DNA of 64,000 nucleotides from Oceanospirillaceae bacterium (GTDB taxonomy: Bacteria > Pseudomonadota > Gammaproteobacteria > Pseudomonadales > Oceanobacteraceae), in the NCBI GenBank assembly GCA_002724925.1, contig PBQA01000037.1, positions 113,846-177,845 of the forward strand, read 5' to 3'. The notes beneath the pieces were generated by a model. The model had not been told where the DNA came from. It worked only from the letters and a program-made list of their open reading frames with translations, and made no database searches. Every line of letters starts with the position of its first letter. Within the stretch, counting starts at the first letter, position 1. Below, piece after piece: positions 17,042 to 26,079 of the stretch. The position numbers and the translations under genes are program-made.

Positions 17042-20000
17042 TCAGCTGTTGCCAAGATCCTTAATCAGGGTTGTCTCATCGACCGGTTTACTGAAATAGA
17101 ACCCCTGAACCTCTTCGCATTTGGCCATTTGCAGGAAGGTCAGTTGTTCGGCGGTTTCGACCCCCTCAGCAATGATCCCCATACCAAGGTTGTGGCCCAT
17201 GGCAATGATGGTTCGTGAGATCTGAGCGTCGTCGGCGTTCTCTGGCAGGTTCTGGATGAAACTGCGGTCGATTTTCAAGGTATCTACCGGGAACTGCTTG
17301 AGGTAGTTCAGTGAGGAGTAGCCTGTGCCGAAATCGTCAATCGCTGTTTTCACCCCGGCGGCGCGTAAGCCTCGCAGGGTTTCCATGGCCAGCTCGACGT
17401 CTTCCATCAGGATGCTTTCGGTGAGTTCCAGCTCCAACTGTTCTGGCCGTATACCAGTGCGGATGATGATGTCTTTCACCACGTTGAGGAAGTCTTCCGA
17501 ACGGAACTGTCGTGCGGAGACGTTTACCGCAATTCGCTCAAGCCCCAGTTGTTGCTCGGCCTGCCAGCGTACAAAACAACGGCAGCTCTCTTCGAGCACC
17601 CATTGACCAATCGGCACAATAAGCCCAGTGTCCTCGATGATGGGGATAAAGGTGCCGGGCGAGATCATGCCGCGCGTCGGGTGAATCCAGCGTAGCAGCA
17701 CCTCGACGCCGACAGCTTTTTCACTGTCGGTGCGATATTGCGGCTGAAAATAGAGCTGCATTTCGTCACGGGCGAGGGCATGGCGCAGGTCATTTTCCAG
17801 TTCCAGTAACTGGACCGCCTTGCGATTCATGGAGGCTGTGAAGAATTGCATGTTGTCACGCCCCATGTCTTTCGCGTGATACATCGCCATATCGGCATTT
17901 TTCAGCAGCTCAATAACGCTGTTACCGTCATTAGGATAAACAGAGATCCCGATACTGGCGCTGATAAATACTTCACGCTGGTTCAGGTTAAATGACTGAT
18001 GTAGTGATTCCAGAATACGTTCGGCAACGATGATCGCAGTATCTGACGCGGCGTTGTGACTTGGCTGATCCGCGATTGCAATGGTGAATTCATCACCGCC
18101 CATACGACAGACAAGATCACGTTGTTTAACACAGTTACGCAGACGCCCAGCCACTTGCTTCAGTACCTCGTCACCTGCAGGGTGGCCCATTGAGTCGTTA
18201 ATCGGTTTGAAGCGGTCAAGGTCGATAAACAGCAGCACCACCCATAGGCCCTGCTTACGTGCTCGCTTTAGCATGCCATCTAATGTCTCGTGCATCTGAC
18301 TGCGATTTGGCAGGGCCGTCAGGGGATCGTAATACGCAAGCTTGTGGATGCGTTCTTCACTGGCTTTGCGTTCTGTAATGTCTGACATAATGATGATCAG
18401 GCTCTGAACTTCGCGGTTCTGGTCACGAATCGCACTGACTCCGGCCCAGCCAGTACGGATATCGCCCTGGCTGCGGCGATACGAAATTTCGCCTTGCCAG
18501 TAACCATCCACCATCAGGCGCTCGCCGATTTTTTCAATCAGGTCTTCTTCGTATTGTTCTGAAGAAATCAGAAAGTCAGGTGTTTTGCCGGTGACATCTT
18601 CGGCGGAATATCCGGTGATGTGCTGGAAGGCCCGGTTCGTATTGGCGATTCTGAGTTTCTGATCCGTGATCAGGATGGCCTCGTTACTGTTTTCGAACAC
18701 TTCCGCCGCAAGTTGTAGCTCCTGTTCGATGCTACGTGACTCGGTGACATCTCTGCAGATACCTAAAAGCCCTTGTAGCTCTCCCTTATCATTCCAAAGC
18801 AGGCTGGCTTGCAGCTCCAGAAGTACGCGACTGCCATTACTGGCCGAGGCATAGAAGTCTTCCCGAATGACGGTACTGCGACGTTTGGCTGTTTCTGGGC
18901 TGTTGATTGCGATCTGTATCTGGTGCTGCAACGCTTTGCCAAGTCGCTTGAGGTCGGGGCGGGAGAATATCCGGGCGACGCCGCCATTGGTCAGATCTTC
19001 AGGCTGGTATCCCAGCAGGCGCTGCACTGAGGTACTGACGAAATTGAAATTGAGCTGGGCATCGGTGGCCCAGACAATATCATTCATGTTCTCAGCCAGC
19101 AGGCGGTAGCGTCGTTCGCTTTCGACGATCTGTTCCTGCTTTTCAATGTCTGCGGTGACGTCTCTGCCGGTACCTATGTAGCGCTCTACCTTGCCGTCAC
19201 GGTCATAGGTGAATGGCGTATCGCGGAATTTAATCACCCGGATTTCGCCATCGACATTCAGAAAACGGGCGGTGGTTTCAATGGTTTGGCCATTGATGGA
19301 ATTTCTGATGTTTCTGAGTCCGTCGCGGCAGCGTGCGAGGTCGTCTTCAATGACGTAATCCATCCAGCTGCGTTCAATGTATTCGCGGCTATCCGGGAAC
19401 CCTAAGAGTTGCGCAACGTGACGGTTAGAAAAAATGGTTTTCTGTTCCAGGCGGTCGTTAACGTCGAGTACGTAAACCACATCGGGCATGGCCTCCATGA
19501 CATGCATCCAGAACGCTTCGCGTTCACGGATTTTTTCAGTTGCCTGCTTGCGCTCAGTGATATCCAGCATGGTCAGCAACACCTGATGACTGGCATTCGT
19601 GCGGAAGCTGATACTCGCCCAGATATCGATTGAGCGGCCATTACGGTCGCGCAGGGTGAGCTCGCATTCGTTTTGCTGCAGCCGGAGAGACTGACTGCTG
19701 GTCAGCGCTTTCAGTAGAGGCGTCAGGGATTCTGGATGGCGCTGATAATGTGCCCCCATTGCTTCGGCGGTATCGAAATCGCCCAGCTGCAGGGTCGCTT
19801 CATTGACGCTGACTACTTTCAGCGTTTCAACATTGCCATCAAATTCGCTCAGATCCAGAAGGCCATGAGCAATACCGGCTTCTTCAAACAGGGTTTTGTA
19901 GCGGGTTCTGCTATGTTCCAGTGCCGCTTTCGCCTGCTCTGATTCGGTGATGTCCCTGAGTAACCAGACATAGCCACTGACTTGCTTGTTGTCGTAAAGC

Positions 20001-21202
20001 ATCTGCATTTTCTGCTCGAGAATATGCTTTCCGCCAGTGTGTGGGACGTGCATAACACGTTGATCAGGTTTCAGGCCTTCAATCGCTTCCGGTGTCAGCC
20101 CTGTGTTCCAGAGGGCGTCTGATGCTGGCCAAATATCAGTCAGAGGCATACCCAGAACCGGCTCTGGCTCTGCGCGACCAAGCAACGACAGAGCTTTGGG
20201 ATTCAGGTAATCAATATTGCCTTTGTGGTCGGTGGAGATGAAGGCTTCATCAATAGAGCGTAAAACTCTGTCGGCGCGTCGTTCGGTCTCTTGTGTGGCC
20301 TTTTGCAGGGCAACAACGGCTTCACCTTGCTGGCTCAGGTAACGACGTAAAACGACGAGAAGGATGGCGAACACCACCAGAAAAGTGGCCGGTATACGGA
20401 TGCTTTCAATAACCTGTTGCTTCCAGTACCCCTGAACAGGCAGAGCCAGAATATCCCAGGGCGACATTGGAATATTGTCGCGATAGAGAATGTTGTCGGT
20501 CTCGTTTTGTGTCAGAGGACTAGGGTGCAGCGTGTCTGAATAGAACTGCTCGCGGATAGACACTGTGTTATCTCGGCGATCAAAAAGCACCATTTCGAAC
20601 CCATTAAATCCGCCCCTGAAAATGATTTCTGAGAGGTGACTGTATGCGCGACGGGATACCATAATCATGGGGCCGTTGCTGGTGTTGAAGCGCGTACCAA
20701 CGTAGTAACCGCCCAGGTGGCCATAGCGTAATGAAAAAATGGCTTTGTCTAATCCCTGCGCACGTAATTCGTTTTCAATATCACTGGTTTCACTCGGGCT
20801 CAGCAGGCTGCCGTAGTGGTTGAGTACTTTGCCGTTTTCATCGGTAACAAAAAAACCGGTCGCATTGAAAATCGCTGCACTGACGTGTCCCCACAGGTCG
20901 TCGGTGTCGGCGGCCTCCGGGTGAGTGGCATACACTTCGAGCTGATCGCCATAACTGCGAGTGAATATCTGGTTAGCGTGAAGCCCTGCTTTAATGATCA
21001 GTTCTGACTGGCGCTTGTAATGGTCGAGCGTCCGTTCGATGTCAATGCTGTAGGCGTGCCGTGCGGTCTGCCATTGCTGCCAGCTCTGAAAACTGAGAAC
21101 GACAGTCAAAAATATAAAGCTCAGCACAAACAGGGGAGTATTTGCCCGGTGAGTGGCGGCTGAGTGAAGTTTAGCCTCTGGGGCTCCATGATGCGGGAGC
21201 AT
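17042..21202 (-). CDS. membrane sensor with five PAS domains, GGDEF and EAL domains
   Basis: 1386 residues. Helix at about 23-41, an extracytoplasmic sensor region (about 42-272), second helix 275-295 (IPATFLVVFAILLVVL), then five PAS domains (roughly 312-425, 435-555, 562-690, 695-830, 835-955), each ending in a DITE/DVT-type motif, then GGDEF (RMGGDEF, about 960-1125) and EAL (about 1140-1380). The cyclase motif is canonical, but the inhibitory-site Arg is Lys (KQRD before LVCRM). The phosphodiesterase signature reads EVLLRW rather than EALLRW, with the metal-binding Glu kept, DDFGTGYSSL intact. It may therefore act in both directions on cyclic di-GMP; net activity is unknown. No clear ribosome site at the start. 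Confidence 0.92.
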   Translation of the reverse strand: MLPHHGAPEAKLHSAATHRANTPLFVLSFIFLTVVLSFQSWQQWQTARHAYSIDIERTLDHYKRQSELIIKAGLHANQIFTRSYGDQLEVYATHPEAADTDDLWGHVSAAIFNATGFFVTDENGKVLNHYGSLLSPSETSDIENELRAQGLDKAIFSLRYGHLGGYYVGTRFNTSNGPMIMVSRRAYSHLSEIIFRGGFNGFEMVLFDRRDNTVSIREQFYSDTLHPSPLTQNETDNILYRDNIPMSPWDILALPVQGYWKQQVIESIRIPATFLVVFAILLVVLRRYLSQQGEAVVALQKATQETERRADRVLRSIDEAFISTDHKGNIDYLNPKALSLLGRAEPEPVLGMPLTDIWPASDALWNTGLTPEAIEGLKPDQRVMHVPHTGGKHILEQKMQMLYDNKQVSGYVWLLRDITESEQAKAALEHSRTRYKTLFEEAGIAHGLLDLSEFDGNVETLKVVSVNEATLQLGDFDTAEAMGAHYQRHPESLTPLLKALTSSQSLRLQQNECELTLRDRNGRSIDIWASISFRTNASHQVLLTMLDITERKQATEKIREREAFWMHVMEAMPDVVYVLDVNDRLEQKTIFSNRHVAQLLGFPDSREYIERSWMDYVIEDDLARCRDGLRNIRNSINGQTIETTARFLNVDGEIRVIKFRDTPFTYDRDGKVERYIGTGRDVTADIEKQEQIVESERRYRLLAENMNDIVWATDAQLNFNFVSTSVQRLLGYQPEDLTNGGVARIFSRPDLKRLGKALQHQIQIAINSPETAKRRSTVIREDFYASASNGSRVLLELQASLLWNDKGELQGLLGICRDVTESRSIEQELQLAAEVFENSNEAILITDQKLRIANTNRAFQHITGYSAEDVTGKTPDFLISSEQYEEDLIEKIGERLMVDGYWQGEISYRRSQGDIRTGWAGVSAIRDQNREVQSLIIIMSDITERKASEERIHKLAYYDPLTALPNRSQMHETLDGMLKRARKQGLWVVLLFIDLDRFKPINDSMGHPAGDEVLKQVAGRLRNCVKQRDLVCRMGGDEFTIAIADQPSHNAASDTAIIVAERILESLHQSFNLNQREVFISASIGISVYPNDGNSVIELLKNADMAMYHAKDMGRDNMQFFTASMNRKAVQLLELENDLRHALARDEMQLYFQPQYRTDSEKAVGVEVLLRWIHPTRGMISPGTFIPIIEDTGLIVPIGQWVLEESCRCFVRWQAEQQLGLERIAVNVSARQFRSEDFLNVVKDIIIRTGIRPEQLELELTESILMEDVELAMETLRGLRAAGVKTAIDDFGTGYSSLNYLKQFPVDTLKIDRSFIQNLPENADDAQISRTIIAMGHNLGMGIIAEGVETAEQLTFLQMAKCEEVQGFYFSKPVDETTLIKDLGNS

Positions 21203-21356
21203 GTAAAGCGGTGTCCGTTAACGACTGATTATGGTTATTAACCTTAGTCATTGTCTGTCACCTTCACAACCAGAGACCCATCATAATGGGCTTTATTTGC
21301 CTTTCTATGGGCTTTTCAGTAGCGTTGCGGCGAAATACATTGCGGAGGCGATGCCC

Positions 21357-23018
21357 ATGGCACAGTACGTATTCACTATGAACCGCTTAGGGAAGATTGT
21401 TCCACCTAAGCGACAGATCCTGCGTGACATCTCTTTGTCCTTTTTTCCGGGCGCTAAAATTGGCGTTCTGGGCCTGAATGGTGCAGGTAAATCAACCCTG
21501 CTCAAAATCATGGCGGGCATTGATACTGATATTATCGGTGAGGCTCGTCCTCAGCCGGACCTCAATATTGGTTACCTTCCTCAGGAGCCAGAGCTCGATC
21601 CGGCGAAAGACGTGCGCGGCAACGTTGAAGATGGTCTCAGCGAGCTGATGAATGCCAAGGCCGAGCTTGAACAGGTGTATGCCGCTTATGCTGAGCCTGA
21701 TGCGGATTTCGATGAATTGGCAAAAAAACAGGGCAAGCTGGAAGCCATTATTGAAGCGTCTGATGGCCACGATGTTGATCGGCAGATGGAAATCGCCGCC
21801 GATGCCCTGCGCCTGCCGCCATGGGATGCGGATGTCACTAAGCTGTCTGGTGGTGAGCGCCGTCGTGTCGCGCTGTGTCGTCTGCTGATGTCCAAGCCAG
21901 ATATGTTGCTTCTGGACGAACCGACCAACCACCTGGATGCTGAATCAGTCGGTTGGCTGGAGAAATTCCTCGAAGAATACCCAGGCACCGTCGTGGCCAT
22001 TACCCACGACCGTTACTTTCTCGATAACTGTGCGGAATGGATTCTCGAACTCGACCGCGGCCACGGCATTCCTTATCAGGGCAACTACACCACCTGGCTT
22101 GAAGCGAAAGAAAAGCGATTAGAGCAGGAGAAGAAAGAAGAAGAAGCCCACACCAAAGCGATCAAGCATGAGCTGGAGTGGGTACGCAAAGGTGCAAAAG
22201 GTCGTCAGGCTAAGAGCAAAGCGCGCCTGGCTCGCTTCGAAGAAATGAACTCCCGTGAGTTCCAGACCCGTAACGAAACCAACGAAATCTACATTCCACC
22301 GGGTCCGCGTCTGGGCGACAAGGTCATCGAGTTCCACAACGTGACTAAGTCGTTCGGTGACCGCGTTCTGATCGATAATCTCGATTTCGCCGTGCCACCG
22401 GGTGCGATTGTCGGCATCGTCGGCGGTAACGGTGCAGGTAAGTCGACTTTGTTCCGTATGATTGCGGGTACAGAGCAGCCAGACTCAGGCGAAGTGGTCA
22501 TCGGTGAGACCGTGAAGCTGGCCTTCGTTGAACAGCTTCGTGACGAACTCGATGACAGTAAAACCGTGTGGGAATCTATTTCTGACGGCCTCGACATGCT
22601 CGATATCAACGGCAAAGAGTACCCAAGCCGTGCTTATATCGGTCGCTTTAACTTTAAAGGTGGTGACCAGCAGAAGCGCGTCGGTGAGCTGTCTGGTGGT
22701 GAGCGAGGACGTCTGCAACTGGCGTATACGCTGAAGCAGGGCGCTAATGTACTGCTGCTCGATGAACCGTCTAACGACCTCGATGTCGAAACTTTGCGTG
22801 CGCTGGAAGAGGCCATTGATGCCTTCCCGGGTACCGTGATGGTGGTGTCGCACGACCGCTGGTTCCTGGATCGTATTGCGACCCACATTCTGGCGTATGA
22901 AGGCGACTCGAAAGTGACCTTCTTCGACGGTAACTACACTGAATACGAAGAGGATCGTAAAAAGCGCCTGGGCAGTGATGCGCAACCTAAGCGTATGAAA
23001 TATAAACGTTTAGCCTGA
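21357..23018 (+). CDS. ettA: energy-dependent translational throttle protein EttA (ABC-F)
   Basis: 553 residues from ATG 21357, with GGAGG 8 bases ahead; the track ORF adds 42 residues before the conserved MAQYVFTMNRLGK start. Two ABC domains: Walker A GLNGAGKST and GGNGAGKST, signatures LSGGERRRVALC and LSGGERGRLQLA, Walker B LLLDEPTNHLD and LLLDEPSNDLD. The arm and charged linker (KEEEAHTKAIKHELEWVRKG) fit EttA, which binds the ribosomal E site and gates the first peptide bond according to ADP/ATP. Monocistronic in appearance. Confidence 0.96.
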   Translation: MAQYVFTMNRLGKIVPPKRQILRDISLSFFPGAKIGVLGLNGAGKSTLLKIMAGIDTDIIGEARPQPDLNIGYLPQEPELDPAKDVRGNVEDGLSELMNAKAELEQVYAAYAEPDADFDELAKKQGKLEAIIEASDGHDVDRQMEIAADALRLPPWDADVTKLSGGERRRVALCRLLMSKPDMLLLDEPTNHLDAESVGWLEKFLEEYPGTVVAITHDRYFLDNCAEWILELDRGHGIPYQGNYTTWLEAKEKRLEQEKKEEEAHTKAIKHELEWVRKGAKGRQAKSKARLARFEEMNSREFQTRNETNEIYIPPGPRLGDKVIEFHNVTKSFGDRVLIDNLDFAVPPGAIVGIVGGNGAGKSTLFRMIAGTEQPDSGEVVIGETVKLAFVEQLRDELDDSKTVWESISDGLDMLDINGKEYPSRAYIGRFNFKGGDQQKRVGELSGGERGRLQLAYTLKQGANVLLLDEPSNDLDVETLRALEEAIDAFPGTVMVVSHDRWFLDRIATHILAYEGDSKVTFFDGNYTEYEEDRKKRLGSDAQPKRMKYKRLA

Positions 23019-23128
23019 TAGTTCGGTCAGATCGCTGAAAAGTGACCTGACTGGAATAAATCGCATTCGCGAGCTTGCGGTTTTGCCATAACAGGCTAAA
23101 CCTGTTGTATCCCAAACAGGAAACAACC

Positions 23129-23497
23129 ATGGAACAACGACAAGCAAAGCGCGTTCACCTGTTTCAACGGGTTCAGGTAGACGACGGCACTCAGAAGCTT
23201 GAAACCTTCTGTCTGGATATCAGCATGCGAGGCATCCTGCTGGTCATACCAGAAAACGTCAGCTGGCAGCTGGAGCAATCGCTGAAGATCAGCCTGACGC
23301 TGGAAAACGGCGGTATTATTGATATGGACTGTTCTTTGGTTCATATCGATGATGATGTTGTAGGGTGTGCCTGCGATTCGATGGATTTCGAGAGTCAGGA
23401 AACTTTGCGAGGTGTACTTGAAAGCAGTCTTGAAGTGCCTTCTCAGGCAAACCGTGAACTTGCAGAACTGATTTCCTTTCCTGGCGGTAAATCCTGA
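23129..23497 (+). CDS. PilZ domain protein
   Basis: 122 residues from ATG 23129 (AGGAAAC ahead). The N-terminal RQAKRVHLFQRV supplies the RxxxR and CLDISMRGILL the (D/N)xSxxG motif of a PilZ cyclic di-GMP receptor. The rest is the PilZ beta-barrel (GGIIDMDCSLVHID). It has no other domain, so it probably acts by partner binding. With the multi-PAS GGDEF/EAL sensor at 17.0 kb and the cyclase at 52.9 kb it adds to local cyclic di-GMP signalling, although nothing shows they form one pathway. Confidence 0.88.
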   Translation: MEQRQAKRVHLFQRVQVDDGTQKLETFCLDISMRGILLVIPENVSWQLEQSLKISLTLENGGIIDMDCSLVHIDDDVVGCACDSMDFESQETLRGVLESSLEVPSQANRELAELISFPGGKS

Positions 23498-23519
23498 TTT
23501 TTAGCCCTGAGCAGTGATG

Positions 23520-23548
23520 AACCCCGGCGTGTTATAGTCGGGGTTTTA
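23520..23548 (+). terminator. terminator after the PilZ gene
   Basis: Stem AACCCCG/CGGGGTT (23520-23526 with 23539-23545), 12-base loop, followed by TTTTACC. Confidence 0.7.
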
Positions 23549-23566
23549 CCTTGTTGCAGGTCGATT

Positions 23567-24250
23567 ATGTTTACCCCTTCCCTTGATGGTGCGCCATTTT
23601 CATCGCCGGTTGGCAAGATTGTGTGCATTGGCCGTAACTATGCGGCACATACAGCAGAACTGAATAATCCGGTTCCCGACACCCCTGTTTTGTTTATTAA
23701 ACCGGCCGATGCCGCATGCGACCTGCAGGCGCCGTTAAGCATTCCTCTGTCTCAGGGCGATGTGCATCACGAACTCGAAGTGGCGGTATTGATCGGCCAG
23801 AGGCTGACAGCTGCGTCTGAAGCTGATGTCGCTTCCGCGCTGGCCGGTATCGGTCTTGGGCTTGATCTGACCCTGCGGGATGTTCAATCCGTATTAAAAG
23901 AGAAAGGCCTGCCCTGGGAGCGCGCAAAAGCGTTCGACGGTTCGTGCCCTCTGAGCCCATTTGTATCTGCGGCGCGGGTATCTGACTGGCAGAACCTGAA
24001 TTTCTCCTTGCATCGTAATGGTGCTCAGCAACAGTCAGGCAATAGTTCCGATATGCTGAATCCCGTTCTTTCTCTGATTGCTCATATGTCTCAGACTTTT
24101 ACCCTGAACCCCGGCGATGTCGTCATGACGGGTACCCCTCCGGGGGTCGGGCCACTTGAAGCTGGCGATACTCTCGAACTGTCGTTAGAGGACTGGATAT
24201 TGGTCACGACGAGCGTTTCGAGTCCAGATTCTGTGGAGGCCAAGTCATGA
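23567..24250 (+). CDS. fumarylacetoacetate hydrolase family protein (YcgM-like)
   Basis: 227 residues. FAH-family motifs: KIVCIGRNYAAHTAEL, a metal-binding HHELEVAVLIG (E-x-E), and GDVVMTGTPPGVGPLEAGD. Family members hydrolyse or decarboxylate 2-oxo acids, for example acylpyruvases and oxaloacetate decarboxylases. Substrate cannot be set from sequence. AGGT ribosome site before the ATG; the stop overlaps the moeA start by 4 bases (ATGA), suggesting cotranscription without an obvious metabolic link. Confidence 0.9.
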   Translation: MFTPSLDGAPFSSPVGKIVCIGRNYAAHTAELNNPVPDTPVLFIKPADAACDLQAPLSIPLSQGDVHHELEVAVLIGQRLTAASEADVASALAGIGLGLDLTLRDVQSVLKEKGLPWERAKAFDGSCPLSPFVSAARVSDWQNLNFSLHRNGAQQQSGNSSDMLNPVLSLIAHMSQTFTLNPGDVVMTGTPPGVGPLEAGDTLELSLEDWILVTTSVSSPDSVEAKS

Positions 24251-25497
24251 ATCCTTGTGATCAGCCGGGATTAACTCCGGTCGATACAGCAATTGAGTAT
24301 CTGTTATCGCAGGTAACGCCCGTTAGGGAGCAGGAGCTCTGCCCGCTTGAGCAGGCGTGTGGTCGTGTGCTGGCCAAGGACGTGATCAGCCCTGTGAATG
24401 TTCCCCCTGCGGATAACTCAGCCATGGATGGGTACGCTGTGAATCCTGGTTCTCTTGATAGTGGGCGTACGCCAATCGGTCTTTTCCGTCAGCGTGGCAT
24501 CGTTCTGGCTGGTGAGGTCTTTGAAGGTGTACTCAGCGCTGGTGAATGCGTTCGTATTATGACCGGAGCCGTTGTTCCTGACGGCGCTAAGCTTGTGGTG
24601 ATGCAGGAAAATACCGAGGTGGTGGATGCCGGTGTGCGGGTCGATCACCCGGAGTCTCTTCGCGACGGCGATAATATTCGTCGTGCCGGAGAGGATATCC
24701 GCCATGGCGAGGTTGTTCTGGCTGCAGGGCGTCGCCTGACCCCAGCTGATTGTGGTCTTCTCGCCAGCATTGGCATTGCTGATGTCGATGTTGTAAGACC
24801 GTTGCGAGTCAGTCTGTTAACTACAGGCGACGAGTTGGTAGCTCCAGGCAGTGAGTTACCTGCTGGAAAAATCTACGAGAGCAATTCCTTTGTATTGCGG
24901 CCGATTCTTGCGCGACTGGGTGCTGAGATATCTGCAGTTACTGCGGTGAGCGATACGCTTGAAGCTATTCAGGAAGCGCTGGAGACAGCCGCCGCGGATG
25001 CCGACATCATTATTACCAGCGGTGGCGTATCTGTCGGCGAAGCGGATTTTACCCGCACTGCGGTCGAGGCTCTGGGTAAGTTGGATCTCTGGAAGCTGGC
25101 GATGAAGCCGGGCAAACCGTTGGCGTTTGGGCGAATCGGCAAAACGCTCTTTCTGGGGCTGCCCGGTAACCCTGTATCGGCCCTAGTAACCCTACACCAG
25201 ATCGGGCTGCCTGTGTTACGCAGCCTTTCTGGCGAGACGATATCTCCGCCTGTACGCATACCGGCTATTGCCAGCGAGCGCTTGAAAAAGCGTCCGGGTC
25301 GGGCGGATTACCAACGAGGCATTGCTGAATTACATGACGCTGGCCAGTGGCAGGTACGCAGTACAGGGCAGCAGGGCTCGGGAATTCTAAGTTCCGTCAG
25401 TAAAGCGAACTGTTTTATTGTGCTTGAGCAGGAGCGAGGCCATGTCGAGCCGGGCGAGACGGTGATGGTCGAAATGTTTGATCAATGGCTCAGCTGA
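24247..25497 (+). CDS. moeA: molybdopterin molybdenumtransferase MoeA
   Basis: 416 residues, typical length. It inserts molybdate into adenylylated molybdopterin to form Moco. Motifs: PPADNSAMDGYAV near the start, GAVVPDGAKLVVMQE, DVVRPLRVSLLTTGDEL, TSGGVSVGEADF, and FLGLPGNPVSALV. A GGAGG ribosome site precedes the ATG. A MocA-like nucleotidyltransferase gene at 60.6 kb may touch the same cofactor pathway, but no other moa/mob genes are in the window. Confidence 0.96.
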   Translation: MNPCDQPGLTPVDTAIEYLLSQVTPVREQELCPLEQACGRVLAKDVISPVNVPPADNSAMDGYAVNPGSLDSGRTPIGLFRQRGIVLAGEVFEGVLSAGECVRIMTGAVVPDGAKLVVMQENTEVVDAGVRVDHPESLRDGDNIRRAGEDIRHGEVVLAAGRRLTPADCGLLASIGIADVDVVRPLRVSLLTTGDELVAPGSELPAGKIYESNSFVLRPILARLGAEISAVTAVSDTLEAIQEALETAAADADIIITSGGVSVGEADFTRTAVEALGKLDLWKLAMKPGKPLAFGRIGKTLFLGLPGNPVSALVTLHQIGLPVLRSLSGETISPPVRIPAIASERLKKRPGRADYQRGIAELHDAGQWQVRSTGQQGSGILSSVSKANCFIVLEQERGHVEPGETVMVEMFDQWLS

Positions 25498-25523
25498 AGT
25501 CGGATGTAGAGCGTGAAGAAAAC

Positions 25524-25560
25524 AAAAAGCCCCGGCAACATGAGTTCCCGGGGCTTTTTT
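25524..25560. terminator. bidirectional terminator between moeA and fdxA
   Basis: Stem AGCCCCGG/CCGGGGCT with a 12-base loop, A-run on the left and TTTTTT on the right, so it serves both convergent genes. Confidence 0.9.
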
Positions 25561-25582
25561 ATGGTCAGGGCTGACCAGTGAA

Positions 25583-25912
25583 TCAGCGTTCCAGATACTG
25601 GATCTTGTCTGGTACACCGTCCCATTCTTCTGCGTCTGGCAGAGGATCTTTCTGCTCAGTAATGTTGTTGTCAGCCCACTCTTCAGACAACTCAGCATTG
25701 AGTTCAATATACTGTTCCTGTCCTGCTGGAACTTCGTCCTCAGAGAAAATCGCTTCGGCAGGACACTCTGGCTCACAGAGTGCGCAGTCAATACACTCGT
25801 CCGGGTGAATAACGAGGAAGTTCGGGCCTTCGTAGAAGCAGTCTACCGGGCAGACTTCAACACAGTCTGTGTACTTACACTTAACGCAGTTATCGGTTAC
25901 GACGAAGGTCAT
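25583..25912 (-). CDS. fdxA: 7Fe ferredoxin FdxA
   Basis: 109 residues. Cys clusters [14 protein letters not shown] and [12 protein letters not shown] are those of the Azotobacter-type seven-iron ferredoxin with one [3Fe-4S] and one [4Fe-4S] centre, plus the long acidic C-terminal tail of FdxA. Low-potential electron carrier in the cytoplasm; partner unknown. The fdxA-mutS neighbourhood is common in Pseudomonas and relatives. Confidence 0.95.
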   Translation of the reverse strand: MTFVVTDNCVKCKYTDCVEVCPVDCFYEGPNFLVIHPDECIDCALCEPECPAEAIFSEDEVPAGQEQYIELNAELSEEWADNNITEQKDPLPDAEEWDGVPDKIQYLER

Positions 25913-26043
25913 CTGATCTTCTCCTGAATCATCATTCGGGGCTCTTCGGCCCTGCTTATCACGGTTGCGGGTATTCTAGGTAGTCGGCGATGGTCAGGCA
26001 AGGCGCCGGGTCTTCTTTTGTTGGGGAAAATTCGGGAGACACC

Positions 26044-26060
26044 GTTCGGTTATACCGAAC
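26044..26060. repeat. perfect inverted repeat 20 bases after mutS
   Basis: GTTCGGT and ACCGAAC around a 3-base loop. It lies between mutS and fdxA on the minus strand with no U-run, so it may be a weak processing or stabilising hairpin or an operator; role not decided. Confidence 0.4.
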
Positions 26061-26079
26061 AATGCTCCTCATTTATCCT

